Positions 7,343-14,424 of a DNA stretch of 25,480 nt are shown piece by piece. Each line of letters opens with the position of its first letter. Position 1 is the stretch's first letter. The translations under genes and the position numbers were made by a program. Under the pieces are notes generated by a model that was not told the DNA's origin, ran no database searches, and saw only the letters and a list, made by a program, of their open reading frames with translations. The stretch comes from Actinomycetota bacterium. GTDB taxonomy: Bacteria > Actinomycetota > Actinomycetes > UBA12327. The DNA lies in the NCBI GenBank assembly GCA_026392555.1, contig JAPLBW010000189.1, forward strand, positions 13,986 through 39,465. Direction: 5' to 3'.

Positions 7343-8782
7343 ATGACTGCCACCACGGAAAACACTGCCACAGCACTTGGAGTCGGCCGCGTCGCACGCG
7401 TTACCGGTCCGGTCGTTGACATCGAGTTCCCACTCGAGTCGATGCCATCGCTGAACAACGCGCTTCAGCTCGACGTGGAGATCGGCGGTGAAACTCGCCT
7501 GCTGACCCTTGAGGTCGCCCTGCACATTGGTGACAACATGGTGCGTGCGATTTCGATGCAGCCGACTGACGGTCTGGTGCGTGGAACCCAGGTTCGCGAC
7601 ACGGGCAACCCCATCATGGTCCCCGTCGGCGACGTCACCAAGGGACACGTGTTCAACGCTTTGGGTGAATCGTTGGATGTTCCTACGGCATCGCTGGACA
7701 TCAAAGAGCGCTGGGGAATCCACCGCCAAGCCCCCGCCTTCGACCAACTTGAGTCCAAGACGGAAACCTTTGAGACGGGCATCAAGGTTATTGACCTTCT
7801 CACCCCCTATGTCAAGGGTGGAAAGATTGGTCTGTTCGGTGGAGCCGGTGTGGGCAAGACCGTTTTGATCCAGGAAATGATTTACCGAGTTGCGGAAAAC
7901 TTCGGTGGCGTGTCCGTGTTCGCCGGTGTGGGCGAGCGAACGCGTGAAGGTAACGACCTCTTCGGCGAAATGACCGAGTCGGGCGTTATTGAAAAGACCG
8001 CCCTGGTGTTCGGCCAGATGGACGAGCCTCCGGGCACGCGTCTTCGCGTGGCTTTGACCGCATTGACCATGGCTGAGTACTTCCGTGACGCTCAGAAGCA
8101 GGACGTGTTGTTGTTCATTGACAACATCTTCCGTTTCACCCAGGCCGGTTCAGAGGTTTCGACCCTGCTTGGCCGGATGCCTTCAGCCGTGGGTTACCAG
8201 CCCACCTTGGCTGACGAAATGGGTGTGCTGCAGGAGCGCATTACGTCAACACGTGGTGCCTCGATTACCTCGTTGCAGGCCATTTATGTCCCTGCTGACG
8301 ACATCACTGACCCCGCGCCGCACACCACGTTCGCTCACCTTGACGCGACCACGGTGTTGTCTCGTCCAATTTCCGAGCTGGGTATTTATCCTGCTGTTGA
8401 CCCGTTGGACTCGTCGTCGCGAATCCTTGACGCTAACTACATTGGTGATGAGCACTACTCCATCGCCAAGCGCGTTAAGGAAATCCTGCAGCGCTACAAG
8501 GATCTTCAGGACATCATCGCCATTCTTGGTATTGATGAATTGTCCGAAGAAGACAAGATCCTCGTGGGCCGGGCCCGTCGTATTCAGCGATTCCTTTCGC
8601 AGAACATGTTCGTGGCTGAAGCCTTCACCGGTCAGCCCGGTTCATTCGTGCCACTGTCCGAGACGCTGACCTCGTTCCGTGCCTTGACTGATGGTGAATT
8701 TGACCACCTGCCAGAGCAGGCGTTCTTCATGTGCGGTGGCATCGAAGATGTGGAACGTAACGCTGCAGCACTGAACGACTAA
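7343..8782 (+). CDS. atpD: F1Fo ATP synthase subunit beta
   Basis: The 479-residue catalytic subunit. The Walker A motif is GGAGVGKT (about residues 166-173), the catalytic glutamate is in GERTREGNDL (about Glu198), and the DELSEED lever motif is present as IDELSEEDK. I chose ATG 7343 because the resulting N-terminus (MTATTENTATALGVGRVARV) looks like other actinobacterial beta subunits. An alternative GTG at 7331 would add four residues and overlap the atpG stop; AGGGAG at 7322-7327 is close to it, so this choice is uncertain. Confidence 0.97.
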   Translation: MTATTENTATALGVGRVARVTGPVVDIEFPLESMPSLNNALQLDVEIGGETRLLTLEVALHIGDNMVRAISMQPTDGLVRGTQVRDTGNPIMVPVGDVTKGHVFNALGESLDVPTASLDIKERWGIHRQAPAFDQLESKTETFETGIKVIDLLTPYVKGGKIGLFGGAGVGKTVLIQEMIYRVAENFGGVSVFAGVGERTREGNDLFGEMTESGVIEKTALVFGQMDEPPGTRLRVALTALTMAEYFRDAQKQDVLLFIDNIFRFTQAGSEVSTLLGRMPSAVGYQPTLADEMGVLQERITSTRGASITSLQAIYVPADDITDPAPHTTFAHLDATTVLSRPISELGIYPAVDPLDSSSRILDANYIGDEHYSIAKRVKEILQRYKDLQDIIAILGIDELSEEDKILVGRARRIQRFLSQNMFVAEAFTGQPGSFVPLSETLTSFRALTDGEFDHLPEQAFFMCGGIEDVERNAAALND

Positions 8783-8814
8783 TTTCACTTCACGACATCG
8801 AAGGGAGGAACTCC

Positions 8815-9180
8815 ATGGCAACCTTGCAAGTAGAACTGGTCGCAGCTGACCGTCAGGTCTGGTCGGGCGAAGCATCAATGGTGCTGGCCCGTACGTTGGA
8901 TGGCGATATTGGAGTTCTTCCCGGCCACCAGCCCGTATTGGGGATCCTTGTGGATGGCTCGGTGACCATTCGAGCCACCGACGGCACGATTGAAGCCGCA
9001 GTTCACGGCGGCTTCTTCTCGGTGAGTGAAAATCGAGTCTCGATCTTGGCAGAAACCGCTGAGCTTGCCTCCGAAATTGATGTGCAGCGTGCCGAAAAGG
9101 CCGCGGTCCGCGCTCGTCAGGATGGATCGCAAGATGATTTGGACCGCGCCGAAACCCGTCTGCGCGTCGCCTCGCTGTAA
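8815..9180 (+). CDS. atpC: F1Fo ATP synthase subunit epsilon
   Basis: A 121-residue subunit of the central stalk that couples and can inhibit rotation. The N-terminal beta-sandwich is recognisable (ADRQVWSGEASMV, DIGVLPGHQPVLGIL, VHGGFFSVSENRVSILAETAE). The C-terminal helical part is short, with one Arg/Ala-rich stretch. ATG 8815 has a strong GGGAGG seven to eight bases upstream. This is the last gene of the atp operon; the stop is only 10 bases from the convergent stop of the adenosyltransferase, and there is no terminator hairpin in the gap. Confidence 0.95.
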   Translation: MATLQVELVAADRQVWSGEASMVLARTLDGDIGVLPGHQPVLGILVDGSVTIRATDGTIEAAVHGGFFSVSENRVSILAETAELASEIDVQRAEKAAVRARQDGSQDDLDRAETRLRVASL

Positions 9181-9190
9181 CTTTCGTTAC

Positions 9191-9772
9191 TTAGCGAGCT
9201 CGATCAGAACCCGGCTGCCACAGCACATCGCCGCCGGCGTTGTTGTTTGCCACCCGGGTCAAAATGAAAAGTAAGTCGCTGAGGCGATTGAGGTAAGTCG
9301 CGGTCAATTCATTCACCGCATCAAGGTGTTCCGATTTAGCCGTCCATGCTGCTCGCTCGGCACGCCGCACAATCGTGCGAGCCAAGTGCAATGAAGCAGC
9401 GGCCGGAGTTCCAGCAGGCAAGACAAATGAATTCAGGGGCTGCAGTTGCTCGTTGTATTTATCGCATTCAGATTCCAAGTCGTCAATGTATGACTGCACA
9501 ACGCGCAACGGTGGGTGTGCTGGATTCTCCACGATTGGAGTGCAAAGATCGGCGCCCACGTCAAAAAGTTCATTTTGAATGCGGGTAAGCAACGTGGTGA
9601 TTTCCGGGCTCAGCTCACCGGTGGCAATCGCCACGCCAATGGCGCTGTTTGCCTCGTCAACGTCGGCGTAGGCCTCGAGGCGAGAGTCGTCTTTGCGCAC
9701 TCGGGTGAAGTCGCCCAGTGCGGTGGTGCCATCGTCGCCGGTACGCGTGTAAATCCGAGTGAGTTTGACCAT
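9191..9772 (-). CDS. pduO: PduO-type ATP:cob(I)alamin adenosyltransferase
   Basis: A 193-residue cytoplasmic enzyme that transfers the 5'-deoxyadenosyl group of ATP to cob(I)alamin, giving coenzyme B12. The N-terminal ATP-binding motif is IYTRTGDDGTTAL (about residues 7-19). The helical core carries ARTIVRRAERA (about 130-140) and LNRLSDLLFILTRVAN (about 160-175), both signatures of the PduO/MMAB family rather than the unrelated CobA type. In actinobacteria the gene commonly lies between atpC and murA. A likely customer is methylmalonyl-CoA mutase; its partner epimerase is at 14425-14841. ATG 9772 lacks a Shine-Dalgarno sequence and may be leaderless. Confidence 0.93.
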   Translation of the reverse strand: MVKLTRIYTRTGDDGTTALGDFTRVRKDDSRLEAYADVDEANSAIGVAIATGELSPEITTLLTRIQNELFDVGADLCTPIVENPAHPPLRVVQSYIDDLESECDKYNEQLQPLNSFVLPAGTPAAASLHLARTIVRRAERAAWTAKSEHLDAVNELTATYLNRLSDLLFILTRVANNNAGGDVLWQPGSDRAR

Positions 9773-9778
9773 GTGACC

Positions 9779-9784
9779 ACTCTA
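9779..9784 (-). promoter_or_regulatory. Candidate -10 element for a leaderless adenosyltransferase transcript
   Basis: On the minus strand this reads TAGAGT (TANNNT pattern) and ends 6 bases before ATG 9772. No Shine-Dalgarno sequence precedes that ATG. No convincing -35 is seen. Confidence 0.33.
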
Positions 9785-9819
9785 GATCGTTCCAACGCTA
9801 GATGCAGAACGTTGGCGCG

Positions 9820-9825
9820 TACCAT
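9820..9825 (+). promoter_or_regulatory. Candidate -10 element for murA
   Basis: TACCAT ends 7 bases before the proposed GTG start of murA at 9833. Together with the minus-strand element at 9779-9784 it would make this 60-base gap a divergent promoter region serving two leaderless transcripts. The pattern is short, so chance is possible. Confidence 0.3.
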
Positions 9826-9832
9826 CGGGGAC

Positions 9833-11119
9833 GTGGAAACCGTCGCCGAGCGCTTTGAGGTTACCGGGGGAGCCCGCCTGCAGGGCGCAGTCACTATCAC
9901 CGGGGCCAAGAACAGCGTGCTCAAACTCATGGCCGCGGCATTGCTAGCTGAGGGCACCACCACCATTCGGGGCGTTCCTGACATCGTTGACGTAGACATC
10001 ATGGCTGAACTCTTGCGCCGGTTGGGCTGTGCAGTCACACAGGATGTCGCTGGAGAAGTCATCACCATTGATGTTCCCCAGCAACTAGGTCATCAGGCGG
10101 ACTACGACTTGGTGCGCAAAATGCGGGCATCGATTTGCGTCTTTGGTCCGCTCGTTGCTCGCTGTGGCGAGGCGGACGTGGCCTTGCCTGGTGGGGATGC
10201 CATTGGATCGCGCGGTGTGGATATGCACGTTGAGGGTTTGATCAAGTTGGGTGCGCAAGTAAAGAGCGAGCATGGCTACCTACATGCCACTGCCCCCAAC
10301 GGACTTCGAGGTGCGTACGTTGCGTTCGATTTTCCCAGTGTGGGAGCAACCGAAAACATCGTGATGGCTGCTGTCCTGGCGACGGGAACGACAACCGTTG
10401 ACAACGCGGCCCGCGAACCAGAGATTGTTGACCTATGCCAGATGTTGATCAATATGGGTGCACAGATTGAAGGCGTGGGGGGATCGACGCTAACCATTAC
10501 TGGTGTTTCGTCCCTGAGCCCTGTTGATCACACCGCCGTACCTGATCGCATCGTCGCAGGGACGTGGGCCATCGGCGCGGTCCTTACGCGTGGCGACATC
10601 ACGATTCACAACGCGCGGATGGACCACCTTGAATTACCGCTAGAAAAACTCACAGCCGCGGGGGCACAGGTCAGTCCAGTCGACGATGGTTTTCGCGTGA
10701 CGATGGACCAGCGCCCTCGTGCCGTGGACGTGGCCACTTTGCCGTATCCGGGCTTTCCTACTGACCTTCAGCCCATGATCATCGCACTGGCCAGCATCAG
10801 CGAGGGCACAGCAATGATTACCGAGAATGTCTTTGAAGCTCGCTTTATGTTTGTCAATGAGATGGTGCGGTTGGGTGCGCAGATTCGCACCGATGGCCAT
10901 CATGCGGTGGTGCGGGGTCGGCCTGAACTGTCTGGAGCTCCCGTTCGTGCCACCGATATTCGAGCCGGTGCTGGCTTGGTCTTGGCGGGATTGGTGTCAG
11001 ATGCCACGACGGTGGTGACGGACGTTTACCACGTTGATCGCGGTTATCCAGGATTCGTCGAGACCCTGACCCGGCTTGGTGCTGGCGTGGTGCGAACCCC
11101 TGATCTGGATGCCTCATAG
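9833..11119 (+). CDS. murA: UDP-N-acetylglucosamine 1-carboxyvinyltransferase
   Basis: MurA catalyses the first committed step of peptidoglycan synthesis, adding enolpyruvate from PEP to UDP-GlcNAc in the cytoplasm. The substrate-binding ITGAKNSVLKLMAA (Lys26-Asn27) and the active-site loop ALPGGDAIGSRGVDMH are present. The loop has Asp122 where most bacteria have Cys; M. tuberculosis MurA has the same Cys-to-Asp change and is insensitive to fosfomycin, so resistance is a fair inference. I chose GTG 9833 (METVAERFEVTGGARLQG), giving 428 residues in line with the family. The frame stays open to 9515, but that extension lies opposite the adenosyltransferase gene and resembles nothing in MurA. 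Confidence 0.95.
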   Translation: METVAERFEVTGGARLQGAVTITGAKNSVLKLMAAALLAEGTTTIRGVPDIVDVDIMAELLRRLGCAVTQDVAGEVITIDVPQQLGHQADYDLVRKMRASICVFGPLVARCGEADVALPGGDAIGSRGVDMHVEGLIKLGAQVKSEHGYLHATAPNGLRGAYVAFDFPSVGATENIVMAAVLATGTTTVDNAAREPEIVDLCQMLINMGAQIEGVGGSTLTITGVSSLSPVDHTAVPDRIVAGTWAIGAVLTRGDITIHNARMDHLELPLEKLTAAGAQVSPVDDGFRVTMDQRPRAVDVATLPYPGFPTDLQPMIIALASISEGTAMITENVFEARFMFVNEMVRLGAQIRTDGHHAVVRGRPELSGAPVRATDIRAGAGLVLAGLVSDATTVVTDVYHVDRGYPGFVETLTRLGAGVVRTPDLDAS

Positions 11120-11170
11120 GAAATTGGCTCGCTGGTCCCACGCGTGTCTTACCGCCACATCTGCCCCAGA

Positions 11171-11182
11171 AACCGTACGGTT
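11171..11182 (+). promoter_or_regulatory. Perfect 12-base palindrome in the murA/STAS gap, possible operator
   Basis: AACCGTACGGTT is its own reverse complement. It lies in the 180-base gap between murA and the STAS gene, about 118 bases before the ATG at 11300. A smaller stem (CCTGA-gtat-TCAGG, 11249-11262) follows. A regulator site is possible, but a few such palindromes are expected by chance in a window of this size. Confidence 0.2.
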
Positions 11183-11290
11183 CATTTACTCGAGTGCACG
11201 TCCTGGGTCGAAATCTAGGGGCTTTCTCGGGTGCACCACCGGTAATGTCCTGAGTATTCAGGTCATCCTTCCCCTCCGGATGTTATGGAC

Positions 11291-11295
11291 AGGAG
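11291..11295 (+). promoter_or_regulatory. Ribosome binding site that sets the STAS gene start
   Basis: AGGAG lies four bases before ATG 11300. The upstream in-frame ATG 11285 has no comparable motif, so the shorter protein is preferred. Confidence 0.55.
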
Positions 11296-11299
11296 CTTG

Positions 11300-11629
11300 A
11301 TGTCGAATCGATTTGCTGACTCAGGTGTGATTGTCATGCCCGATCACCTCGATGCTGGAAATAGTGCTGATGTGCGTCGCCTTCTTCACGAAGCCGTTGA
11401 CCACTGCGTTGGCGACCTTCGTATTGACGTGGCGCACCTTGACGTGATCGATGCCGCTGGCCTAGGCGTTTTGGTTGGTACTCGCCGACGCGCAGACTTG
11501 GTCGGCGTCAACATCGTCCTTATTGATGTGCCACCGCGTTTGCATCGACTTCTCGCAGTAACGCGTCTTTCGCGTCTGTTCACGTACGAATCTGTCTTGC
11601 TTCCGGCAGATCAGTCCGTTACTGCTTAG
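11300..11629 (+). CDS. STAS-domain protein, anti-sigma factor antagonist-like
   Basis: A 109-residue single-domain protein with the SpoIIAA/RsbV fold pattern: an N-terminal strand (GVIVMPDHLDAGNSADVRRL), then LRIDVAHLDVIDAAGLGVLV, then a C-terminal strand-helix (NIVLIDVPPRLHRLLAVTRL). Such proteins bind an anti-sigma kinase and free a sigma factor when unphosphorylated. The phosphosite motif is normally DSSG or DSTG; here residues 51-54 read DAAG, with Ala at both Ser positions, so classical serine phosphorylation is not possible. It could be permanently active or serve a different partner. No kinase or sigma gene is adjacent. Confidence 0.75.
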   Translation: MSNRFADSGVIVMPDHLDAGNSADVRRLLHEAVDHCVGDLRIDVAHLDVIDAAGLGVLVGTRRRADLVGVNIVLIDVPPRLHRLLAVTRLSRLFTYESVLLPADQSVTA

Positions 11630-11640
11630 AACAGTCGAGC

Positions 11641-11830
11641 GGTGGGATCGTCGGTCCTGCGGACCAGGGCAAAGCCGGGTCCGAACGTGTGCACATGGAG
11701 CGCCAGGAACTAATGGCGAGGTGGCACGGCGGGCTATGCGGATTCGCACCCGCCAAACGCTGGTGGACACTCCAGCGGTCAGCCCAGGGGCTCCGGTGCA
11801 ACCAACTATCGTTGAGGGGCATCGCGCTTT
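11641..11830 (+). other. Hairpin-rich intergenic segment, candidate structured RNA or 5' leader
   Basis: The 243-base gap before the dehydrogenase holds a run of closely packed hairpins readable by eye: GGTCC-tgc-GGACC (11653-11665) with a competing partner GGGTCC at 11677-11682; GGC-aaa-GCC (11668-11676); CGCC/GGCG (11701-11718); GGCGGG-cta-TGCG-gatt-CGCA-CCCGCC (11728-11754, 10 bp); CGCTGG/CCAGCG (11758-11777); AGCC/GGCT (11781-11792); and CAAC-tatc-GTTG (11803-11814). I do not recognise an Rfam family. No reading frame through it looks like a real protein. The strand is assumed from the downstream gene. Confidence 0.4.
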
Positions 11831-11872
11831 ACGTGGTGAAGCGTTCAGGTGAACGACCAGAAGGTGGGAACA

Positions 11873-13435
11873 ATGACCGGCGTACAGACGGTTGGCGTAG
11901 TGGGTTTGGGCGCCATGGGTGCGGGCATTGTGGAAGTCTTTGCCAAGCAAGGGCGTCACACCACCGCTGTCGAGATTGATCAGGCGGCTCTGGAGCGGGG
12001 ACAGGCCATCATCAAGAACTCGCTGTCCCGAGCAGTTGAGCGCGGGCGCATGGAAGCCACGGCTGCTGATCAGGTCTTTGATTCGATTAACTGGACAGTC
12101 AACTTTGATGAACTGGCGACGGTGGATTTAGTCATTGAAGCTGTGCCTGAGCGGATGGACATCAAGAAGGATCTCTTTGGTCGACTTGATGCGTTGTGCA
12201 AGCCCGAGACGATCTTTGCTACAAACACGAGTTCGTTGTCTGTCACCCAAATCGCAGCCGCCACATCTCGACCTGAGCGCGTGATTGGAATGCACTTTTT
12301 TAACCCCGCTCCAGTGATGAAACTGGTCGAGGTGGTCACCACGGTTCGCACAGATCCTGAGGTCGCCGAAACCGTCCGTGCACTGGCGGAGGCGTATGGC
12401 AAGTCCCCAGTCGTCGTGGGGGATCGGGCGGGATTCATCGCCAATACCTTGTTGATCTCCTATCTCAACGATGCGATTCGCGTCTTTGATGCCAATAGCG
12501 TCACGCGCGAGGGCATGGATGCGGCTATGAGCATCGGGGCTTTGCTACCGATGGGTCCGTTGACGCTGTGTGACCTGATCGGCCTGGACGTGTGCCTTGA
12601 AGTGATGGACGTGTTGTTTGCCGAATCTCGAGACCCCGTTCACGCCCCAGCGCCACTGCTTCGATCGATGGTGTCGGCCGGCCTACTCGGGCGCAAGACG
12701 GGCCAAGGTTTCTACTCGTACGAAAAGCCAGGATCTGGAAAAGTTGTCACCGATGCGGACACTCCGCCTGCTCAACAACCGTTGACGCTACCCCGCGAAG
12801 TAGTAGTTGTTGGTGAAGGAATTCAAATTGATGAGTTTGTTCGACTGTGCGGCAAAGTAGGTGTCGACGTTCGTCGGATGAACTACAACGACTTTGACCC
12901 CACGCTGATTCCCGCCGAACTCCCGGTAATTGTCGGTGTCATGCCCATCCAGCGCGCCACAGATATTTCGGCACAGATGGGCACTCGCCGTGGGGATGTT
13001 GTCGGAGTGCACACTCTTTTCCCCAATATCAAAGGGCAACTCATTGAAGTGGCGAAGACGCCCTTTACTCGACAAGACATCCTTGATGGTGTCCTAGCGA
13101 TCGCGGAAGCGGCTAAAGCCACCGCCGTCATCTGTGATGACCAACCGGGCCAAATCATTGGGCGCCTTCTCGTTCCCTATTTCAACGACGCCGCGCGAAT
13201 GTTGGGTTCTGGCTATGCCAGTGCTGACGACATTGACAGCGCTATGACGTTGGGATGTGGCTACCCCAAGGGCCCGATTACCTCGCTAGAGGTCTTCACG
13301 CTGCCGACTATCTGCGACATCTTGTTGTCTATATCGCGATCGACACAGCTCCCACGTCATCTGCCTGCCCAGATTTTAATTGACGGAGTGACCTATGGAG
13401 TAGGCATCCGCGAGATGGCCTCTGGACAGCCGTGA
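11873..13435 (+). CDS. Two-domain 3-hydroxyacyl-CoA (3-hydroxybutyryl-CoA) dehydrogenase
   Basis: A 520-residue NAD(P)-dependent dehydrogenase interconverting 3-hydroxyacyl-CoA and 3-ketoacyl-CoA. Residues 1-285 are a full enzyme: the Rossmann motif VGLGAMGAGI (about 9-19), and catalytic Ser120, His141 (GMHFFNP), Glu153 and Asn191 (GFIAN). Residues ~295-520 look like a second, degenerate copy: a Rossmann-like start without an intact GxGxxG, then VGVHTLFPNIKGQLIEV echoing VIGMHFFNPAPVMKLVEV, then another C-terminal dimer domain. Long fused forms are known in actinobacteria. I chose ATG 11873, preceded by AAGGTGGG; an in-frame GTG at 11849 would add eight residues. The stop overlaps the next gene (GTGA). 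Confidence 0.9.
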   Translation: MTGVQTVGVVGLGAMGAGIVEVFAKQGRHTTAVEIDQAALERGQAIIKNSLSRAVERGRMEATAADQVFDSINWTVNFDELATVDLVIEAVPERMDIKKDLFGRLDALCKPETIFATNTSSLSVTQIAAATSRPERVIGMHFFNPAPVMKLVEVVTTVRTDPEVAETVRALAEAYGKSPVVVGDRAGFIANTLLISYLNDAIRVFDANSVTREGMDAAMSIGALLPMGPLTLCDLIGLDVCLEVMDVLFAESRDPVHAPAPLLRSMVSAGLLGRKTGQGFYSYEKPGSGKVVTDADTPPAQQPLTLPREVVVVGEGIQIDEFVRLCGKVGVDVRRMNYNDFDPTLIPAELPVIVGVMPIQRATDISAQMGTRRGDVVGVHTLFPNIKGQLIEVAKTPFTRQDILDGVLAIAEAAKATAVICDDQPGQIIGRLLVPYFNDAARMLGSGYASADDIDSAMTLGCGYPKGPITSLEVFTLPTICDILLSISRSTQLPRHLPAQILIDGVTYGVGIREMASGQP

Positions 13436-13710
13436 GTCCGCGTCGAGCCAAGCGAGCGACGCCACCTGACCGTCCGCAGTCGAATCCGTCAAACCAAGAC
13501 ATCCAAGAGTGGGCCGGCGAAGAGTACGTCGTTCGAAGCATTACTGGCTCGTCGTCAACAAAGAATTACCGGTGCCCCGGTTGTGATCAAGAGATACGTC
13601 CAGCTACACCGCACGTCGTGGCCTGGCCGCACGATCGGGGGATGGAAGAACGTCGGCACTGGCACACACCGTGCTGGAAGCGTCGGGAGAGTTCAGGACC
13701 ACGGCGATGA
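13432..13710 (+). CDS. Small conserved protein with a Cys/His cluster, function unknown
   Basis: A 92-residue protein with a basic, probably disordered N-terminus (MSPRRAKRATPPDR) and a compact C-terminal core: YRCPGCDQEIRPATPHVVAWP followed by RRHWHTPCWKRR. Cys48, Cys51, His61, His76, His78 and Cys81 could bind zinc in a treble-clef or HNH-like way. I recall similar short proteins next to the same dehydrogenase and hydrolase genes in other actinobacteria, but their function is unknown to me. It is held by 4-base overlaps on both sides (GTGA with the dehydrogenase, ATGA with the hydrolase), so it is translated as part of this operon. The basic tail may suggest nucleic acid binding; that is inference. 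Confidence 0.75.
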   Translation: MSPRRAKRATPPDRPQSNPSNQDIQEWAGEEYVVRSITGSSSTKNYRCPGCDQEIRPATPHVVAWPHDRGMEERRHWHTPCWKRRESSGPRR

Positions 13711-14414
13711 CCGGAATTTCGCCGTCAACGGTTTTACCTGCGTTGCGGGAAGACATAACTTTGCACACTAGCGATGGCTTGACGTTGGTCGGCGAACTTG
13801 CGCGCCCTGCTGCCGGACCTAGTGACGCGACGCTGGTGACTTTGCACCCGTTACCCACTGAGGGTGGCTTTATGGATTCACATGTGTTGCGCAAGGCATC
13901 GTTTCGACTTCCCGCGCTTGCCAACATCAATGTCTTGCGGTTTAACACGAGAGGGACGTGCAGCCCGCGCGGCTGTAGTGCGGGCGCCTTTGATGAGGCC
14001 AGAGGCGAAAAGAACGATGTCGAGGCGGCGGTCCAGTGGGCAATAGATGCAGGGCTTCCTAATATCTGGCTGCTGGGCTGGTCATTTGGTACCGATCTGA
14101 CCTTGAAGTATGGGCTCTTGCCCCAGGTGGTGGGCGCGATCTTGCTGTCGCCACCGTTGCGTTACACCTCAGAGGAGGAATTGCGGCGCTGGGCTGATGA
14201 TGGACGCCCGCTACGCGTGCTTGTTCCTGAACGCGACGATTTCTTACAGCCACCCCAAGCTCGTGAGCGCTTTTCGGTGATCCCACAAGCCGAGGTAGTC
14301 GCGCACGATGCAGTGCATTTATGGGTGGGCGAAAAACAAGTGCGAACAGCGTTGGATGAAATTGTCGCGACCGTTGTTCCCGGTCACGAAGTTATTGATT
14401 GGGATGCGCAGTAA
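13707..14414 (+). CDS. Alpha/beta hydrolase
   Basis: A 235-residue cytoplasmic protein with the alpha/beta hydrolase fold: THPLPTEGGFMDSHV (oxyanion region, about residues 46-60), NVLRFNTRGT (strand 4 region), the nucleophile elbow GWSFGT with Ser126, the candidate acid in VPERDDF (about Asp177/178), and the candidate His204 in DAVHLWVG. It resembles the small dienelactone hydrolase-like proteins encoded in actinobacterial acyl-CoA clusters. The substrate cannot be told; an esterase or thioesterase on CoA or short esters would fit the neighbours. ATG 13707 overlaps the previous stop (ATGA); an upstream in-frame ATG at 13671 lies within the previous gene. It converges on the epimerase with a 10-base gap. 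Confidence 0.8.
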   Translation: MTGISPSTVLPALREDITLHTSDGLTLVGELARPAAGPSDATLVTLHPLPTEGGFMDSHVLRKASFRLPALANINVLRFNTRGTCSPRGCSAGAFDEARGEKNDVEAAVQWAIDAGLPNIWLLGWSFGTDLTLKYGLLPQVVGAILLSPPLRYTSEEELRRWADDGRPLRVLVPERDDFLQPPQARERFSVIPQAEVVAHDAVHLWVGEKQVRTALDEIVATVVPGHEVIDWDAQ

Positions 14415-14424
14415 AAAAAGCGAA

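Noticed and set aside
6696..7397. 233-codon minus-strand open frame inside atpG
   Set aside because: Antisense shadow; the translation is low-complexity in character and matches no family I know.
9515..9832. Upstream extension of the murA reading frame by about 106 codons
   Set aside because: It runs opposite to the well-supported adenosyltransferase gene, resembles no MurA N-terminus, and GTG 9833 gives the family length.
11719..11732. AGGTGGCACGGCGG resembling the T-box core (GGTGGNACCGCG)
   Set aside because: One key base differs, no specifier-loop stem I is recognisable, and the downstream gene is not an aminoacyl-tRNA synthetase or amino acid gene.
11641..11830. RNase P RNA, tmRNA or SRP RNA
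   Set aside because: The universal core sequences (such as GAGGAAAGTCC of RNase P or GGTCAGG-GGAAG of SRP) are absent on both strands.
11462..11959. 165-codon minus-strand open frame across the STAS gene and the hairpin-rich gap
   Set aside because: It spans an intergenic region and two real genes on the other strand, and its translation looks random.
14412..14424. A7 run between convergent hydrolase and epimerase genes as an intrinsic terminator
   Set aside because: On the minus strand it is a T-run but no stable stem precedes it, so a standard terminator cannot be supported.
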